64,000 nt of DNA from Gremmenia infestans (GCA_032629725.1 JAFEVB010000022.1:124001-188000), one strand, 5' to 3'; positions 33,586-45,791 are shown, counted from the stretch's first letter. Notes: a model not told the origin generated them from the letters alone. A program made the numbers and translations.

Positions 33586-35155
33586 AGGCAGTAGAGTATA
33601 GATAGTGGTAGTATTGCGATTGATCTGGGGATGAAGTGGTGAGGCTGCGAGATAGATACTATAGCAAGAGGGTAATTAACACAGTAAACCAGGGTACGCA
33701 AGAAAGAGAAATGCGAATTAGACAATTGCATACAGCCACACACACGATTACAGAAGCAGAAGCAGAAGTAGAAGCAAATGGGAATCACGGCATACAAGTA
33801 CACAAAGTGAAATTGAACCAGCCAGCCCCGCCCTGTCCGACGCGCTCAAGATGCTTATTTTATTTTTAAACTTGAGGCGAAGCTCCCGAAGTTCTAGCTG
33901 TGGCTGCTACTGTAGAGAGAGCCCGCGAGGCTTTTCCGCCCCAATGTGATAGGCCGCCTTGCACCAGAGCAAGCAATGCGGGCATGGATGCGGCGAAGAC
34001 TGAGTATATCCTTACTCACTAGGTCTATACGTCGTAATTGATATTAGTAGCATGAGGAAGATATATCGGACAATCCACGGGCAGCCGCGTGTGATATGGA
34101 GACGCAAACCAAGCTAAAAGTACCAGACGCGTACCGCCACGTTGTAGTCGTACCTCGTACAACTTGGAGTAACTGGAAGAGGTAGAGGCTGGCTTTGAAA
34201 AGGATTCTCCACGGCATTTGCATGACCAAGTAGAGTAGAGTAGAGTAGAGTAGCGGGATCCCGTTAGTCGTCGACTCGTCAATTGGTTGCGTGCGCAGTC
34301 GAAAGCCCCATTGCGGGAAAATTGCGGCTGAGTCGCCGAACCGCTGGAGCTTTTGATTTCCCCCCCCTATTTTTATTCTTATTTTCTTCAAGGTATTTTT
34401 TTGTTAAACTTACAAACATAATTATTCCACCAAGAACACCAGAGTGGCTTGTCTTGATGGTACGAAGTATTTTGAAGCTTTCACCGTCATTGTTATCACC
34501 CTGCTAGCGTTTTCTTGGCGAAAATACTTAGGTTTGTGAGTTTGGGACGAAGTATTTTACTTTGAAGTAATTTCACTGTCCGCGCCATCCCCGTCGATAT
34601 CGACTTGTGATTGGGTAAGAGGTCCGAGCCAGCTAAAAGGGGGTGGGGGGGCCACCTCAAAGCGAACCCCTCCCCCTTTACTACCCACCTAGATGTGGTA
34701 CTCAGAATAGTCTTTGATTCCCATTCGAGGCTGAATTCGAAATATTAGAATTATCGGTGCGACAGTATTCGAGTATATCTTGACTAAAAGGATTGCTCTT
34801 CACGCACGCACCCAAGGGAACTAACAGAGGACGCGGAGCAAAATAACACGGGCTCAAGAGGAAAGAGACACACGGAAGGCAGAGTAAAGAAGGAGTATAT
34901 CTTCAAATTATGTCGATTGGGAAAGAATCATTCCGAGGTCACGAGTGATTGTTGGTGTAACCACGTGATCGAAAGCATACGTCATTCCTCCTAGTGATGA
35001 ATCAAGGCAACAAGTAGCAACCTTTATTCTTATACCTCTGTCTCATGATCCTCCTCAAAAATATCCCCAAATCTCGCTCTCTCAGAAACCAAGCAATCAT
35101 AATACCTACACAAACCCTTCAAAACCTCTTCTTCAGTACAAAACAAGCTCTCAAC
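33586..35155. other. Divergent intergenic region
   Basis: Promoter sides of the mucin-like and I78-inhibitor genes. Contains a (GTAGA)n array at 34229-34253 and a C/G homopolymer region near 34640. No gene seen. Confidence 0.5.
34229..34253. repeat. (GTAGA)n pentanucleotide repeat
   Basis: Five tandem units. Confidence 0.9.
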
Positions 35156-35519
35156 ATGCCTCTCGTCGTCCCAGGAATCAACTCGAATGATGGATCCAAG
35201 ACAGAAGAATGGACCAACAAGCTAGTTGGCAAGAAGATCGGAACAAGTTCTGATGCTACTGTATGTTTGTTCCGCGCGCCCTGCGTCCAGAAAGAAAGAA
35301 AGAAACTAAATCCAGAAGACCTTTGCGAAAGCAGATCTCCCCGAGGAGACTCGCGTCATTGAACCAGGTTCCATGGTAACCAAGGATTTCAGGCCAAACA
35401 GGTGAGTCTGCTTCTTTTATTATATTTTAATTCCCTTGGATTCATTCATGCTGATATTGTGAAGGTTGAATGTTCACCTCAAAGAGGATGGCACTGTTTC
35501 GCATGTTAACCATCAGTAA
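35156..35519 (+). CDS. Peptidase inhibitor I78-family small protein
   Basis: Exons 35156-35260, 35319-35401 and 35465-35519 (introns of 58 and 63 bp) give 80 residues: MPLVVPGINSND, EEWTNKLVGKKIG, an acidic middle LPEETRVIEPGSMVTKDFRPN and the end RLNVHLKEDGTVSHVNHQ. This matches the I78 (Elastase-inhibitor-like) family of small soluble inhibitors, which resemble potato-inhibitor-I folds; the RVIEPGSMVTKDFRPNR segment is the family's core. The first intron ends in a tandem acceptor (CAGAAG), so forms with or without one extra Lys are possible. The frame is open upstream to an ATG at 35045, giving a 37-residue basic, Ser/Leu-rich extension that could act as a mitochondrial presequence. I prefer the internal ATG because the family usually starts there. 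The target peptidase is unknown. Confidence 0.82.
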
Positions 35520-38085
35520 GGGGAAATGGGATGGGGGGAGTTGTTTTTAATGTATAAATGAATCAATCGATGAACTTTTAAATGAGGTCTGAGAGCTTTC
35601 TTGATTGCTATGTGATGTTTTAGATCGGTTAATGGTATTTGTAATTGCTTCTGGCTAGGTCCAAGTTGCGCCTGGTGTATTTCATGGTCATTAAGATGTT
35701 CTTCCTGCAAGATGATTGATCGGGATTTGATGTTTATCATAACCACAACCACGAGTGGTTTTTCCCCATTCCTAATCAGCCAATAACATTGCTTTGCTCG
35801 GTCGAAGCTTCCACGAATGTAGGCGAGTCAAGCTGTCTTTCCCCAGACGAAGAGTTGGCAATTTGCTCTGGAACTGTATTCCGGTATGCAATCCCAGACT
35901 TTTTCTCCTAGCAATTCTCAACAAGTCCAATACATTTTGTAGCAAAGAGGCTTTGCGTATCAGATACCCAATGCACAGGCTGCAATATCGCCAACTCATA
36001 CCCATCGCACTTACCCAAATAGCTTAAGTTTCTCAATGACTGCCTTCAACCGAGTTCCTTCCAACTTCACGATAAATATCTATCCATCTATTTCTATGCT
36101 CATAGCGCAGTCATTCACCCTTACATCGCTTTTCACAGCTCCATTTCTGGTAAGACTTCTACATACAATCCTGCAAGTGGAATTTGCCTTGTATATTTCT
36201 TGACAGACGCCTGCAAGGAATTCTGAGTCCTGACACCACTCATTATATCCAACAAGACGAGATGAGATGAGACGGGAAGAACTCGCTGCATTCAATCTCC
36301 TTCAATTTGACAGTAACTAGCAGCCTCCAATACCACCACACCAATATCTACCGTGCCACCAACGCCCCCAGCGACCTTTATACCCTCATTATCAAGGAAA
36401 CGGGAAGGTAGATTGGCGCGGTAGGAACAGTTCCTAACTCCCATTCATCTGTACTTGTGTAAATGAGCTAGCTACTTGTTTTTCGAGTGAGCTCGTAGCT
36501 GGGAAAAATGCGAACATGCACCTGTTCAAAGAGGCTGGCTAGACAAGCTAGGCACTTTTCCAGCGTGCATTATTTACTGTTGTACGCTCAGTAGAAGAGC
36601 AGGTATGATATCTTATTAAAGATTCTCTCGGTCATTCATCCACATAATGCTGCCTCGCTCCAAAGAGGAAAGCCAAATCTTTCATTGCACTTCTCGTCAA
36701 AACCCACTTTCCTTTTGCCAGAGAGCAGCCGCGGTCTGGTTTAACCACTCCGTCCGTCTATTCACTTTCACATTCACATTCACATTCACCGAATAGCCGG
36801 GGCCAAGGAAAAGCCCCCAAGACACCTAAAGCATTAGCACTATTAGATAAATGTCTAAATAAATGCCAAAAAGAATATTCGGTCAGGACACCCCCAAGCA
36901 AGCTTGACGATTAGATTTTTCAGAACCCTAGACCAGTACACCATTACACATTTGCTGTGCTTTATTTACGTTTATTTAAGTATATATACCTACTACCTTA
37001 CCCCTATCGGCTGCAATTAGAGTTGCGGTTCTCATACTTTATAGTGTTTCGGTTTTTTTATTTTGTATCTTTTCTTTCCTTCTTCCTTTTTCGTTTTAGA
37101 AGGCGTGATGTTTTAGCATATTTTCAGAGAGTAAAGGAAACCTCTGCCTTATTTCCTATAGTAACACGGACTTTTAACTCTTTATTCATTATAACATTCA
37201 TTTCTTCAACCTCACTCCCCCCCTCTCGGAACTTCATCCAAGATTGATGTACTGCCACGAACGACGGAAAGCGACTAGCCCCTAGCATTAGGTATCGCGG
37301 GAGGGTGCTTGGAAGGTGAAATTTCGCCTGTCATTTTTTGGGGAAATGAAAAGTTGGGTGGATATATAGGGAATGTTGCTATATAGATGATTTGCTAGGG
37401 CCGAGATCAAGGACGTGATGGGAAGGGATGTCCGACGAGGCTATAGTATCATAGTAGAAGCAAGCAAGCTATTGCAACAGCACAAGTTGAGGCCCATGGC
37501 TTGTACTATCACCTGGAAGATGCGAATAGGAGATGGGCTAGACGTGAACATTGTTCAACTGTTAGAAGACGTTTTAACTTGGGTTTGTATTTTGAAGCTG
37601 TTGAAGTAGGGAACGGAGCGGACATCAGAGCTGGAGTTTATCTGAAAGAGGTACCGCGTTTTGAAGTAGAACCTACTTTTCAGGAGATGTCGGCATGATG
37701 AAATGAAAGAATGCATTGAGCTCAGAAGTATATTTTATGCCCACCTCGGGCCTAATACTTTCGCACCCCTGAACCAGCACTGTAGATGTTATTACCTGTA
37801 GAAAGAAGTCGTTGCCTTCTCATCTATTCGACTGTGTCATAATAATTAAGTGATTCTTACGTAGACCGTGATTCATATGTAGGTATATTTATCTACATTA
37901 GGTTGACGAGTATACAAGTACAAGCAAGTACTTGTAGGTAATTACCCCTCCATTGCGTCTTTGGCACAGCAAGGCCACCCGATCGCGGGGCATCGCGCAT
38001 CCCCAAACCAAAGCCTTGGATTTGGTTCTTCCTCCAAACAACCACCAGAACTCCACGAAACCATATCTCAATCATAAGCCTCAAA
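35520..38085. other. Gene-poor stretch
   Basis: No credible coding frame in 2.5 kb. A/T-rich blocks at 36830-37220 and 37730-37920, and a (CACATT)n run at 36768-36791. Confidence 0.5.
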
Positions 38086-38836
38086 ATGTTCAAGAAAGAG
38101 TAAGCCTCAATTCCCAATCTCCTTGTCCCTCAACAGCAGTAGCAACTAACCACGAACCCCACAGCATCTCCCCCGGATCCAAATCCAAAGTCAAGTCCTC
38201 CGTCCAACGCGCCATCAGAAATCAACTCGTAACCACCTACCCCTTACTGGCACCTCACATTGATGAAATCATACCCAAGAAGGAGCAGCTGGATGCTATG
38301 AAAATGTAGGCTCTCCTACTTCCCATCACATGCTCATGTACTGACCAGGATCTCAAAACAGCCCAGACAGAGTAACGCTCTACCTCATCGGCTCGACCCC
38401 CCTCTTCTACCAACACATGACAGACGCCCTCCTTCCGCACCTCAGACTCGTGCACCGCTTTCCAGCCGCCTTCCCCAGCATCCGCATCGACCGCGGCGCG
38501 ATCCGCTTCGTGCTGTCGGGCGCGACGCTCATGGCGCCGGGGCTGACAAGCACGGGAGGCCGGTTACCGAGCGGGGATCCAGAGGAGACGGGCGCTTATG
38601 GGGAGAGTGTGAAGGGTGTTGTGGGGGAGGGGGATCGAGAGGGTGGTGGCTGGTATGGGGGAAGGGAATTGCAGGAGGGCGAGCCGGTCGTTATTTGTGC
38701 CGAGGGGAAGGAGGAGGCGTGTGCGGTGGGGCTGCTGTCGATGGGCACGAAGGAGGTCAAGGAGAAGGGGAAAGGGCCGGTGGTTGAGGAGGCTCATTAT
38801 TTGGGGGATGGGTTGTGGAAGTTGAGTACTGATTAG
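38086..38836 (+). CDS. TMA20: Translation machinery-associated protein Tma20 (MCT-1 homologue)
   Basis: Exons 38086-38099 (14 nt), 38165-38305 and 38362-38836 encode 209 residues in frame. The start MFKKD-ISPGSKSKVKSS, then AIRNQLVTTYPLLAPHIDEIIPKKEQL, is the N-terminal MCT-1 domain. The second half is a PUA RNA-binding domain: TLYLIGSTPLFYQHMTDALLPHLRLVHRFP, IRIDRGAIRFVLSGATLMAPGLTS, then GEPVVICAEGKEEACAVG and GDGLWKLSTD. In yeast Tma20 pairs with Tma22 (density-regulated protein) on the 40S subunit for post-termination recycling and reinitiation. Odd: a Gly/Glu-rich insert of about 40 residues (about 126-165) inside the PUA domain. Both splice sites are canonical GT-AG and the very short first exon is usual for this gene type. 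Intact. Confidence 0.92.
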
Positions 38837-39453
38837 TGGGTGCGTAGACCGGGTTGGGAAGGGAAAGATCTTGGGTGTGTGTGGGTTCGGATGGGGAAAT
38901 GATACCTTTACAGTGAAGGTGATACTAGGCTGAAGATCAGATCTATACTCTCGGTGGGGGAAATATGAAGTGTAGCTGGCATTTACAAACGTCTGGATCT
39001 TGGTTTTAGCATAGACGAGTACCAGCGCCTTTATCACAGATTAGATCCTGCTATCAAATCTGCAATTCAGTTGGCGATTGGAAATAGGCTCATGAGTCTC
39101 TTGAGGAAAAATATACCATACAAGTACCATTAAGCCCATTCTCAAGCCTTACTATCTTTATTACTCGACTACTGTGCTTCTGCCATTCTTACAAAAGATC
39201 AGTTTGCTTAAACTTTCTGTCACTATGCAAGTTCCCCCCTCCTTGCCCCCCGTATCTGTAAATTAAAAAGTTTCCCAAAACAAAAATCACTTGTTCAAGC
39301 ACATCCTATCCTTTCCGCAAAGGCATTGAAAGATTACAAAAGACTTCTATTGATCTATTATCCATGTGCCCTTTCTATACATGATACAATTACGCATATC
39401 CACATAAATATTTCCTCGCGGATTTCATGTCTAATTTTACGGCTTCTCTGACT
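38837..39453. other. Intergenic between convergent genes
   Basis: Shared 3' flanks of TMA20 and the carrier gene. No gene seen. Confidence 0.5.
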
Positions 39454-40317
39454 TCATAAAGCCTGTTCAACCCCCTCTTTCCTCTCGGCCTTCAAATACT
39501 CAAAGACACTCATCATAATAATCGCACTCGGCACACTCCTCATGACCGTCGGCGCAAACCCAGCATAAAACCCCCTGGCCCCATTCTCCCTCCTCACATT
39601 CCTCACCACCTGCATCAAGCCCTTTCGATCCGACTCCCTGGCACTAGCAACCACACCCCCACCCGCACCCACCGCCGCAACCGTACTACTCGTCGCAACC
39701 TGATACCGCGTCTTCACCAACTCCAGCGGATGGATAAACGCCGCCGAGAACAGCGCCGCCATACCCGCTCCACAGGCGATCTGCGCCGCGGGACTGCGCT
39801 CCGCCATGCGCCGCCGCGTCTTGCCGTACGTCGTCCACCACAGCACGTTGAACGGTATATAACTGGCAATCCCCATCACATAGCCCCTGTAAAACCCGCG
39901 CATGCCTTCTTTGCTTGCAATGTCCCGCAGCTGGTACAGCAGCTTGCCCTCGCGGCCACTGCGTGAGATCTGCAGGCGCGCCTTCAGCACTTCCATGGGC
40001 GTGAAGAGCACGCTGCCGGCCAGCTCGGCCAGCACGCCGGACGCGGCATCGTTGAGCGCGCTGTCGCCCAGGTGGGGGAGGAGGGAGATCTGGGTTGCTT
40101 CGCGCGTGGTAAGGTAGATTGCGGTAGCGGGCGTGACGGTCAGGAGCGTGACGCCGATGCCGCGGTAGTAGGCTTTTAGGGGGACGGAGAAGAGGGGGCG
40201 TCTGGTTGAGGTTTGGAATTGCACGGCAATGGTGTCAAGGGGGTACAGGGCGAGTTTGGAGGTGATGGAGCCGGCTGCGCTTGCTCCGATGTTGGCTCCG
40301 AGACTTGTGAGGTCCAT
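39454..40317 (-). CDS. Mitochondrial carrier family (SLC25-like) protein
   Basis: From the ATG at 40317 the product has 287 residues, the usual size for the family; an in-frame ATG at 40413 would add 32 basic residues and is less likely. Three tandem repeats are seen, each beginning with a carrier signature: YPLDTIAVQFQ (about residue 25), FTPMEVLKARLQ (about 110) and HPLELVKTRYQ (about 200). Each is followed by a G-x-x-G-type matrix helix (YYRGIGVTLLTVTPATAIYL; GFYRGYVMGIASYIPFNVLW; GFYAGFAPTVMRSVPSAII). This predicts an inner-membrane solute exchanger with six transmembrane helices. Two of the three signatures are atypical: the first has Ala in place of the basic residue and the second has Glu in place of Asp. 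The substrate cannot be told from the sequence. The gene is intronless and intact. Confidence 0.88.
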   Translation of the reverse strand: MDLTSLGANIGASAAGSITSKLALYPLDTIAVQFQTSTRRPLFSVPLKAYYRGIGVTLLTVTPATAIYLTTREATQISLLPHLGDSALNDAASGVLAELAGSVLFTPMEVLKARLQISRSGREGKLLYQLRDIASKEGMRGFYRGYVMGIASYIPFNVLWWTTYGKTRRRMAERSPAAQIACGAGMAALFSAAFIHPLELVKTRYQVATSSTVAAVGAGGGVVASARESDRKGLMQVVRNVRRENGARGFYAGFAPTVMRSVPSAIIMMSVFEYLKAERKEGVEQAL

Positions 40318-41118
40318 ACCCCTGATGAGGAAAGGGAGATGTTGAGAGGGGAGGGGTGAAAGAAGGAAGCTTAATCGTCTGTTTAGCGTTGCACGTGATG
40401 GATGTCGTTGCATTAACCTAGGATTGAGTTTTTGTCACGTTGGGTTGGATTCAGCTGCTTACGTCAGCTTGTATAGCATAAAACTTTTGTTCTCGCTTCC
40501 CTCTTCTATACACATTGTAATATGAACGCTTCTATATGCTAGCATTAAGCTATAATTCGATTATGCGCTGTGGCTTAATTATTCTGACATATTGGTTGGT
40601 GCCAGTGAATCAGGTAGTACATACTCCGTCTTCGTACTCTGTAATCGCTCAACTCCTATTACAATCAGACAATTCTCCTCTCTTGCTGAATTAAGGAGGG
40701 GTTTAGCTCGGTATGAACTTTGAGCCAAAGGAGTCTTAGCTCGCCGCCAAGAAATCCGAGTCTTTTCACTCCTTCAAGACCGTATAACCATAGACTGAGG
40801 AGTACAAGCGTCTCTCACTTTCAAAGTACTCGAGTCTCAGAGCTCAAGCACCCAAAGGGTTATTTGGATATCACGAACGAGATTCTCAGATATAGTATGA
40901 ATGAAATGTGCTGCAAAGCCCGTCCAGCTGATAAAAGCCAGTTTGTTGTATACAGCCGTCCGCAAGCCAGAGTAATCCGTGTTCTTCCTATCCACACCGA
41001 TATCGTACCTAGTAAATCCGCTGTAGTAGCTAGCATCCCCCACTCGTTTATTATTTCCGCCTCGATCAAGCAATTCGGCAGACGCGTGTCGCGTGAGGTG
41101 TTGCTAGTATGTGCGTGA
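40318..41118. other. Intergenic, promoter of carrier gene
   Basis: An open frame at 40720-41118 on the plus strand has no recognisable domain and ordinary composition; I do not call it a gene. Confidence 0.45.
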
Positions 41119-41848
41119 CGAACTTAAGCTTTGCACGATGTATATAAGCCCGTTCTTCTTGCTGTCAAAAAAGATATATAGATTGGGTAAAACCTAACGG
41201 TTCTAATTAAAGCTTTAAAAATCAAGTGATTAACAGTTAAAAGAGAGCCAAGTCGGATAGTTTAACGTGGCTTGGCGAGGTGATCGCCGACCTCGAATAT
41301 AATCCTCTTTTTTTAACTTTAGATAGTGTATACTATAAGTGGTTTCAGATTAGGTATATGCACTTTGCAAGCTATAGTAGCGCCTTGGCTATATCGTGCA
41401 ATAGTATCTATTTAAACGTAACAGGAATGGCTTTTTAAGCTTAAGATTCGGCTTTCTCTACTTCATACATGGTGGTTAATTACAAGCGACTTATATAGCA
41501 ATGAAATTATCAGGTTAAACATAAAGGTAGGGTAGAAAGTATAAATATAGTATGGTCTATCACATGGAGCTTGGAGCTACGAGAGAAGGATGTCAATTAC
41601 ATCTCCTTTTACCCCTTTAATTAAGCGACAATCATATATAGCGTACGGAAGAAGACTTACAGCTTACTATACCCGAGACATATAGGGGTCTAAGCTTACG
41701 TCAGAATCATCCCCGAGATATCCAAAACTGAAGCCGATGTAGTATTCGCTAGTAGTAATTATTACTATAAACTTCTATTCTTAGATATTCTATATGAAAG
41801 AAACTCCTTCCAAGCCCCACGGGACTCGTCACTCGCACTACTCGTGCA
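41119..41848. other. A/T-rich block, possible mutated repeat remnant
   Basis: About 730 bp clearly richer in TA than its surroundings, with no open frame of note. It contains many TATA/TTAA words and scattered short GC-rich islands. The composition is what repeat-induced point mutation leaves behind, but I cannot identify a parent element. Confidence 0.4.
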
Positions 41849-43798
41849 CTAGTACAGCGTGGCTGTAGGGGCTAAAGTAACAGCAGTAAAGGGAGTAGGT
41901 TGCGTGCCATAAGCTGTACCAGTTCCACCGCTACCACTGCTGAATGTTCCGTTCATGGCGCACCGCTCGTAGATAACTCCCTTAGGTCCTGACATAGTAG
42001 CGATGGGGCCCACAGAATTGCCGCAAAGACAGTCCTTCGTTGTAGATCCACCCGGAATGGTGTTTCTGTATCTAGTAAGTAAGGATCAAAACTCGTCATA
42101 ACGGGTTACTTACGTTACGATGGAACATGCTGCGTTGGTGCTGGAAGTTGTAGCTGGATTGGTAGTCGTGGCCCCAGTACCGGTAGGTCTAATGGTATAT
42201 GGTTTTGAGGTAGTTGGGGTTGTGACAGCTTGAGTCGTTTTACTGATAGCTGTCGATGAGGTGGAGGGGGCGCTTGTATAACCCGAGATCGAGAGATCCC
42301 CGGTAGGTCCAGCGCTGAATCCCGTACAAAAGCTTGGTAGCGTGGTGATCGTTGCAGATACCAGGTTGATGGTGGTTGTGTGAGAATCCAAAAAGGCATC
42401 AAAGTTCAAGTCGACGGCAACATCACCGCTGAAATTGACCCCAAAATCGTCCGTCGTGCCCGGACATACACCACCCTTGCTGTTGTACTCTGCATCCAAT
42501 GCGAGGTTAACATCTGGTACCTTCAGATTAAGGCCAACACCGCCACCGTAACTGAGCACTTTCACGGTAAATTCGAGTGACATTTGCGCATAAAGCTCCA
42601 AGCCCACGTCGATCTGCGCATCAAGATCCCAGTCGCCAATGGTAAAGGTTGGCTCCCACCCCGAAAATTTATTGCTGTCTGATGATAAATCCAGAAGATC
42701 GATTTGCGCTATTGCTGAGTTTGAAATACTAGCAGTGATGCTTTTGCCGATTGTAGCAGATCCTTTGAGACCAGAGAAATCATACCCAACGGAAAAGTCT
42801 AGCGATGGTCCGATTTTGAGCACATCGGCGACAGTGAAGCCGTCAATAGGAATAGTAAGGAAAGTCTTAGTATCAGAGTAAGGCTTTACAAGATTTCCCG
42901 AAACTCCAAGAGTAAGATCCACTGTAAGCTCACAATGTTAAAATTGCTTGATCAGGTAAGGGGAAATACTCAGGCAGTATACATACAGTCAAATTGGACG
43001 TCCGAGGGAATTGCCGAAACCGTTAGACTTGCGTCCCAAGCGGAAAAGCTTCCTGAGAAGTCAAGGTCTCCACTAGAACCGCATTTATCACATCCGAGAG
43101 TGAAGTCGAGACCCGTTGCGTTATTGGAGTAAGTGTACAACTTCGAAGGGAAAGAGGAGGCCAAAGAAACCACGTGAGGGGAGCCTCGCTTTGACAGGGC
43201 CGCTCCGGTTGAAGGCCCCCACTCAATCTTAAGACTGTTCTCGATATCTGTCCAGTTTTGCATGGTAGCCGTGAAGTCGATAGTAGAGGTAGTGTCTATA
43301 TACTTGGCGGTACTGATGGTCCAGGGTTGTCGTGCTTCTGCTTGGCCACATCCAGGGTAGTTCACAATCATAATGAGAGAGCGGTCCCCATCTCCATTGA
43401 CCCAATCCCATTCCCGAATCGCTTCTTTGTATGCAGCATCATTCTCAAAGGTCAAAGATAAGTCACCATCGCAAGAGACACTTTTCAATGCCTGGGAAAA
43501 ACCGTCCATGGATATAACCATTTCATTTTGGCCGGTTGCAACGGTGATATTGACAACAAAAGCACCTAATAAACTATTAGAATGTGCTTCAAGAGAAATC
43601 TTGCTTTTTACACTTACTACCACTGGGGTTTTCACCCCATAGAAGAGACTCTTGGTTTCGAAGAGCTACCTGAGGTGATGCGTCTCTACTTCCGAGACCG
43701 GCAGCAGCCACAGCGGTAATAGGAACAAGAAGAATATCGTCGGCAAAAGCAGTCTGCCAAAGACAGAAAGCCGCAAGAAAAGCTAGCGGGGAGTGCAT
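41849..43798 (-). CDS. Secreted fungal protein of the DUF7029/DUF7223 type
   Basis: Exons 43798-43618, 43565-42987, 42921-42114 and 42065-41849 (introns 52, 65 and 48 bp, all GT-AG) give 594 residues in frame. A signal peptide is clear (MHSPLAFLAAFCLWQTAFA). The first domain contains MVISMDGFSQALKSVSCDG and IREWDWVNGDGDRSLIMIVNYPGCG, which I associate with DUF7029. The second is a beta-rich region with repeated Asp/Ser/Thr strands (SLDFSVGYDFSGLKGSATIG, AIAQIDLLDLSS, WDLDAQIDVGLELYAQMSLEF), as in DUF7223. A Thr/Ser-rich linker (about residues 455-515) leads to a small Cys-containing tail (CSIVT, KDCLCGNSVG, ERCAMNG). It is extracellular; function is not known. Family naming is from memory and should be checked. 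Confidence 0.82.
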
Positions 43799-44845
43799 TC
43801 TCAAGCAAAGATCGGAGATTCTTAATATTGTACGTGCGTTACGAGCCGAGATGCTTCAATCTATTTTAAGTGTGCTTGAAAGGGACGGGTGGACTCCGTG
43901 AAGAAAGACTGGAAGTAGGTGAAAGGCTGTATATGATGTAGAGACTGTGTTGGAGCTGAAAAGACCGTTATGGTGATGAATGAATGTAATGATGATGAAA
44001 AGACAGTGAACTGTTGTTAATGATGATACTAAAAAAGCAAGAGATGCAACCAAGTCTTATAGAGAAAAGTGTAATATAGAGTCTATTATTGATGATCCTT
44101 TCAAAGAGGGATACGAGATCACCGGAAGGGTTCCACATTTGAGAGAAGCATGGTAGCCTAATTTCTGGCATTTTCGAAATAGAACCTCATGTTCTCCTTG
44201 GCGTGATGAACATCGGCGATGAATACCTACTCAGGATTCGAAGGAATATCTTGAAATGATAGAAGAGACAAGCTATGAGGCTAAAGGATGTAAGACAAAG
44301 TGATACGAAGGGGTATAGCTCTCAACTAGAGAGATCTCTATTGCGGCTCCCAACCTTGATAATGTGACTGCCTTACGCCCGCCAAGCGAAGGATGAAAAG
44401 GTTACTGTAAGAAAGCCAATGTGGAGATTGAAGGGTTTAGAAGAAGTGAAGATATTCGGGTAATATCGTCAGAACACTGTCAAAAAGAGTAAGACGCAAC
44501 CGATTATCCAACCAACCGGCCTTATTTGTTCGTTTGCAGGAAGAACTTATTCTAGACTGGTCAAAAATAAATACGGCTGACTCTATTCAGCTCGAAACGG
44601 AGATCTTTTTGCAGTCAGGGTAGGTTTAAAATGAGGCTGCAGCCAAGTCGAGGACAGGACTTACGACTTTCTACATTCAGATGGTTCCTGGAAGACTCGG
44701 TGGGTTACATGCGGAAGCATGTAACCAGCTTATACCGTTTAGCCATAATTGTACCAGGGTACAGATTACTAAGACCAACAACTCAAGATAATTAGAGACC
44801 ATCTCATGACGACGAATTCCAATAACGATAGAGGGAAGAAGACTA

Positions 44846-45138
44846 ATTGTCAGAGCACATGTACCCCTGACTTTTAAGGGTCACGGCCCTACGAGTCAGG
44901 TGCATAATAAAGTCTAATGCGCATGATAAAGTTTAAAATTTCATAAAAGTATAATAAAGTACCTAGGGAGAAGTACCCACCACCAAGGGAGTCAGATTAT
45001 ATAAGCAGATTACAATAGGTATGCTCATTTATTATAGTTTTATAAGAAATGGATTCTATTATGCGCGTTGGACTTTACCGTGCGCCTAACTTGTAGGGCC
45101 GTGCCTACCCCGAAACGTTAGGGGTATAGTCTGACAAT
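44846..45138. mobile_element. MITE-like element with about 85-bp terminal inverted repeats and TA flanks
   Basis: The left arm (ATTGTCAGA..., with CACGGCCCTAC and GTGCATAATAAAGTC) matches the reverse complement of the right end (ATTGTCAGA..., CACGGCCCTAC, GCGCACGGTAAAGTC) over about 85 bases with mostly C/T-type differences. Both ends abut TA (44844-44845 and 45139-45140), as expected for a Tc1/mariner-type TA target duplication. The inside is A/T-rich with no open frame, so it would depend on a transposase from elsewhere. Confidence 0.75.
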
Positions 45139-45791
45139 TATAGAGAATAAGTTAATTTTGAGTTGCAACCGCGGCTTAACTAGAATAGAATTCCACATAG
45201 AAACGGGGTCACACATATATGCAGCACGAAATGAAGCTCGTGTTGTCGCTAGGAAAGGAAGCTATACAACGTATTGATTAAGGTGATAGATGCACACCCC
45301 AGAAACTTAGTAAGCTCGGGCGCGGGGACCTGATTGCAGTGAATGCTCCGTAGTTGTATAAGCTGTCAGGGGCGGGCTTATCCCCATCATGCATGCGCCA
45401 CCAACCCCCCCTATTGAAGTGGTAACACGAGGCGGAGTACCTACCGAGTACCACTGTACCAGGCATCAACAAGACTTACATGTTTCGTCCAAAATAGAAC
45501 TGACTGTTTTTCAAGAGAAACCGTCGTCTCCACAAAGGCATACACTCTCGCCATTATACTTTTGTTATTTCATTATTACTATAGTAGTTTTCTTCTTCTT
45601 CAAGACCTTCCTTTGTTCATCTTCAAGTTCTCATTCACATAACCCGGGACAATAGATACTCCATAAAGGCTTCGCCTTGCTGAATCGCTGGATCATCTAT
45701 AATTCCATTCACACCTTCATTTTAAGAATGAATCTATAGCGTACACCAGGTTCTACCAACTGCATTCACAGAGCTCCGCCCGCACTCTGGG

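Noticed and set aside
32921..33601. Val/Ala-rich plus-strand frame of 226 residues
   Set aside because: Shadow of the Thr/Ser-rich tract of the membrane protein on the other strand.
40720..41118. 132-residue plus-strand frame
   Set aside because: No recognisable domain, and it runs into the A/T-rich block; not supported as a gene.
44846..45138. Possible solo LTR
   Set aside because: Ends are inverted, not direct; there is no TG...CA border, and the flanks are TA, which fits a DNA-element MITE better.
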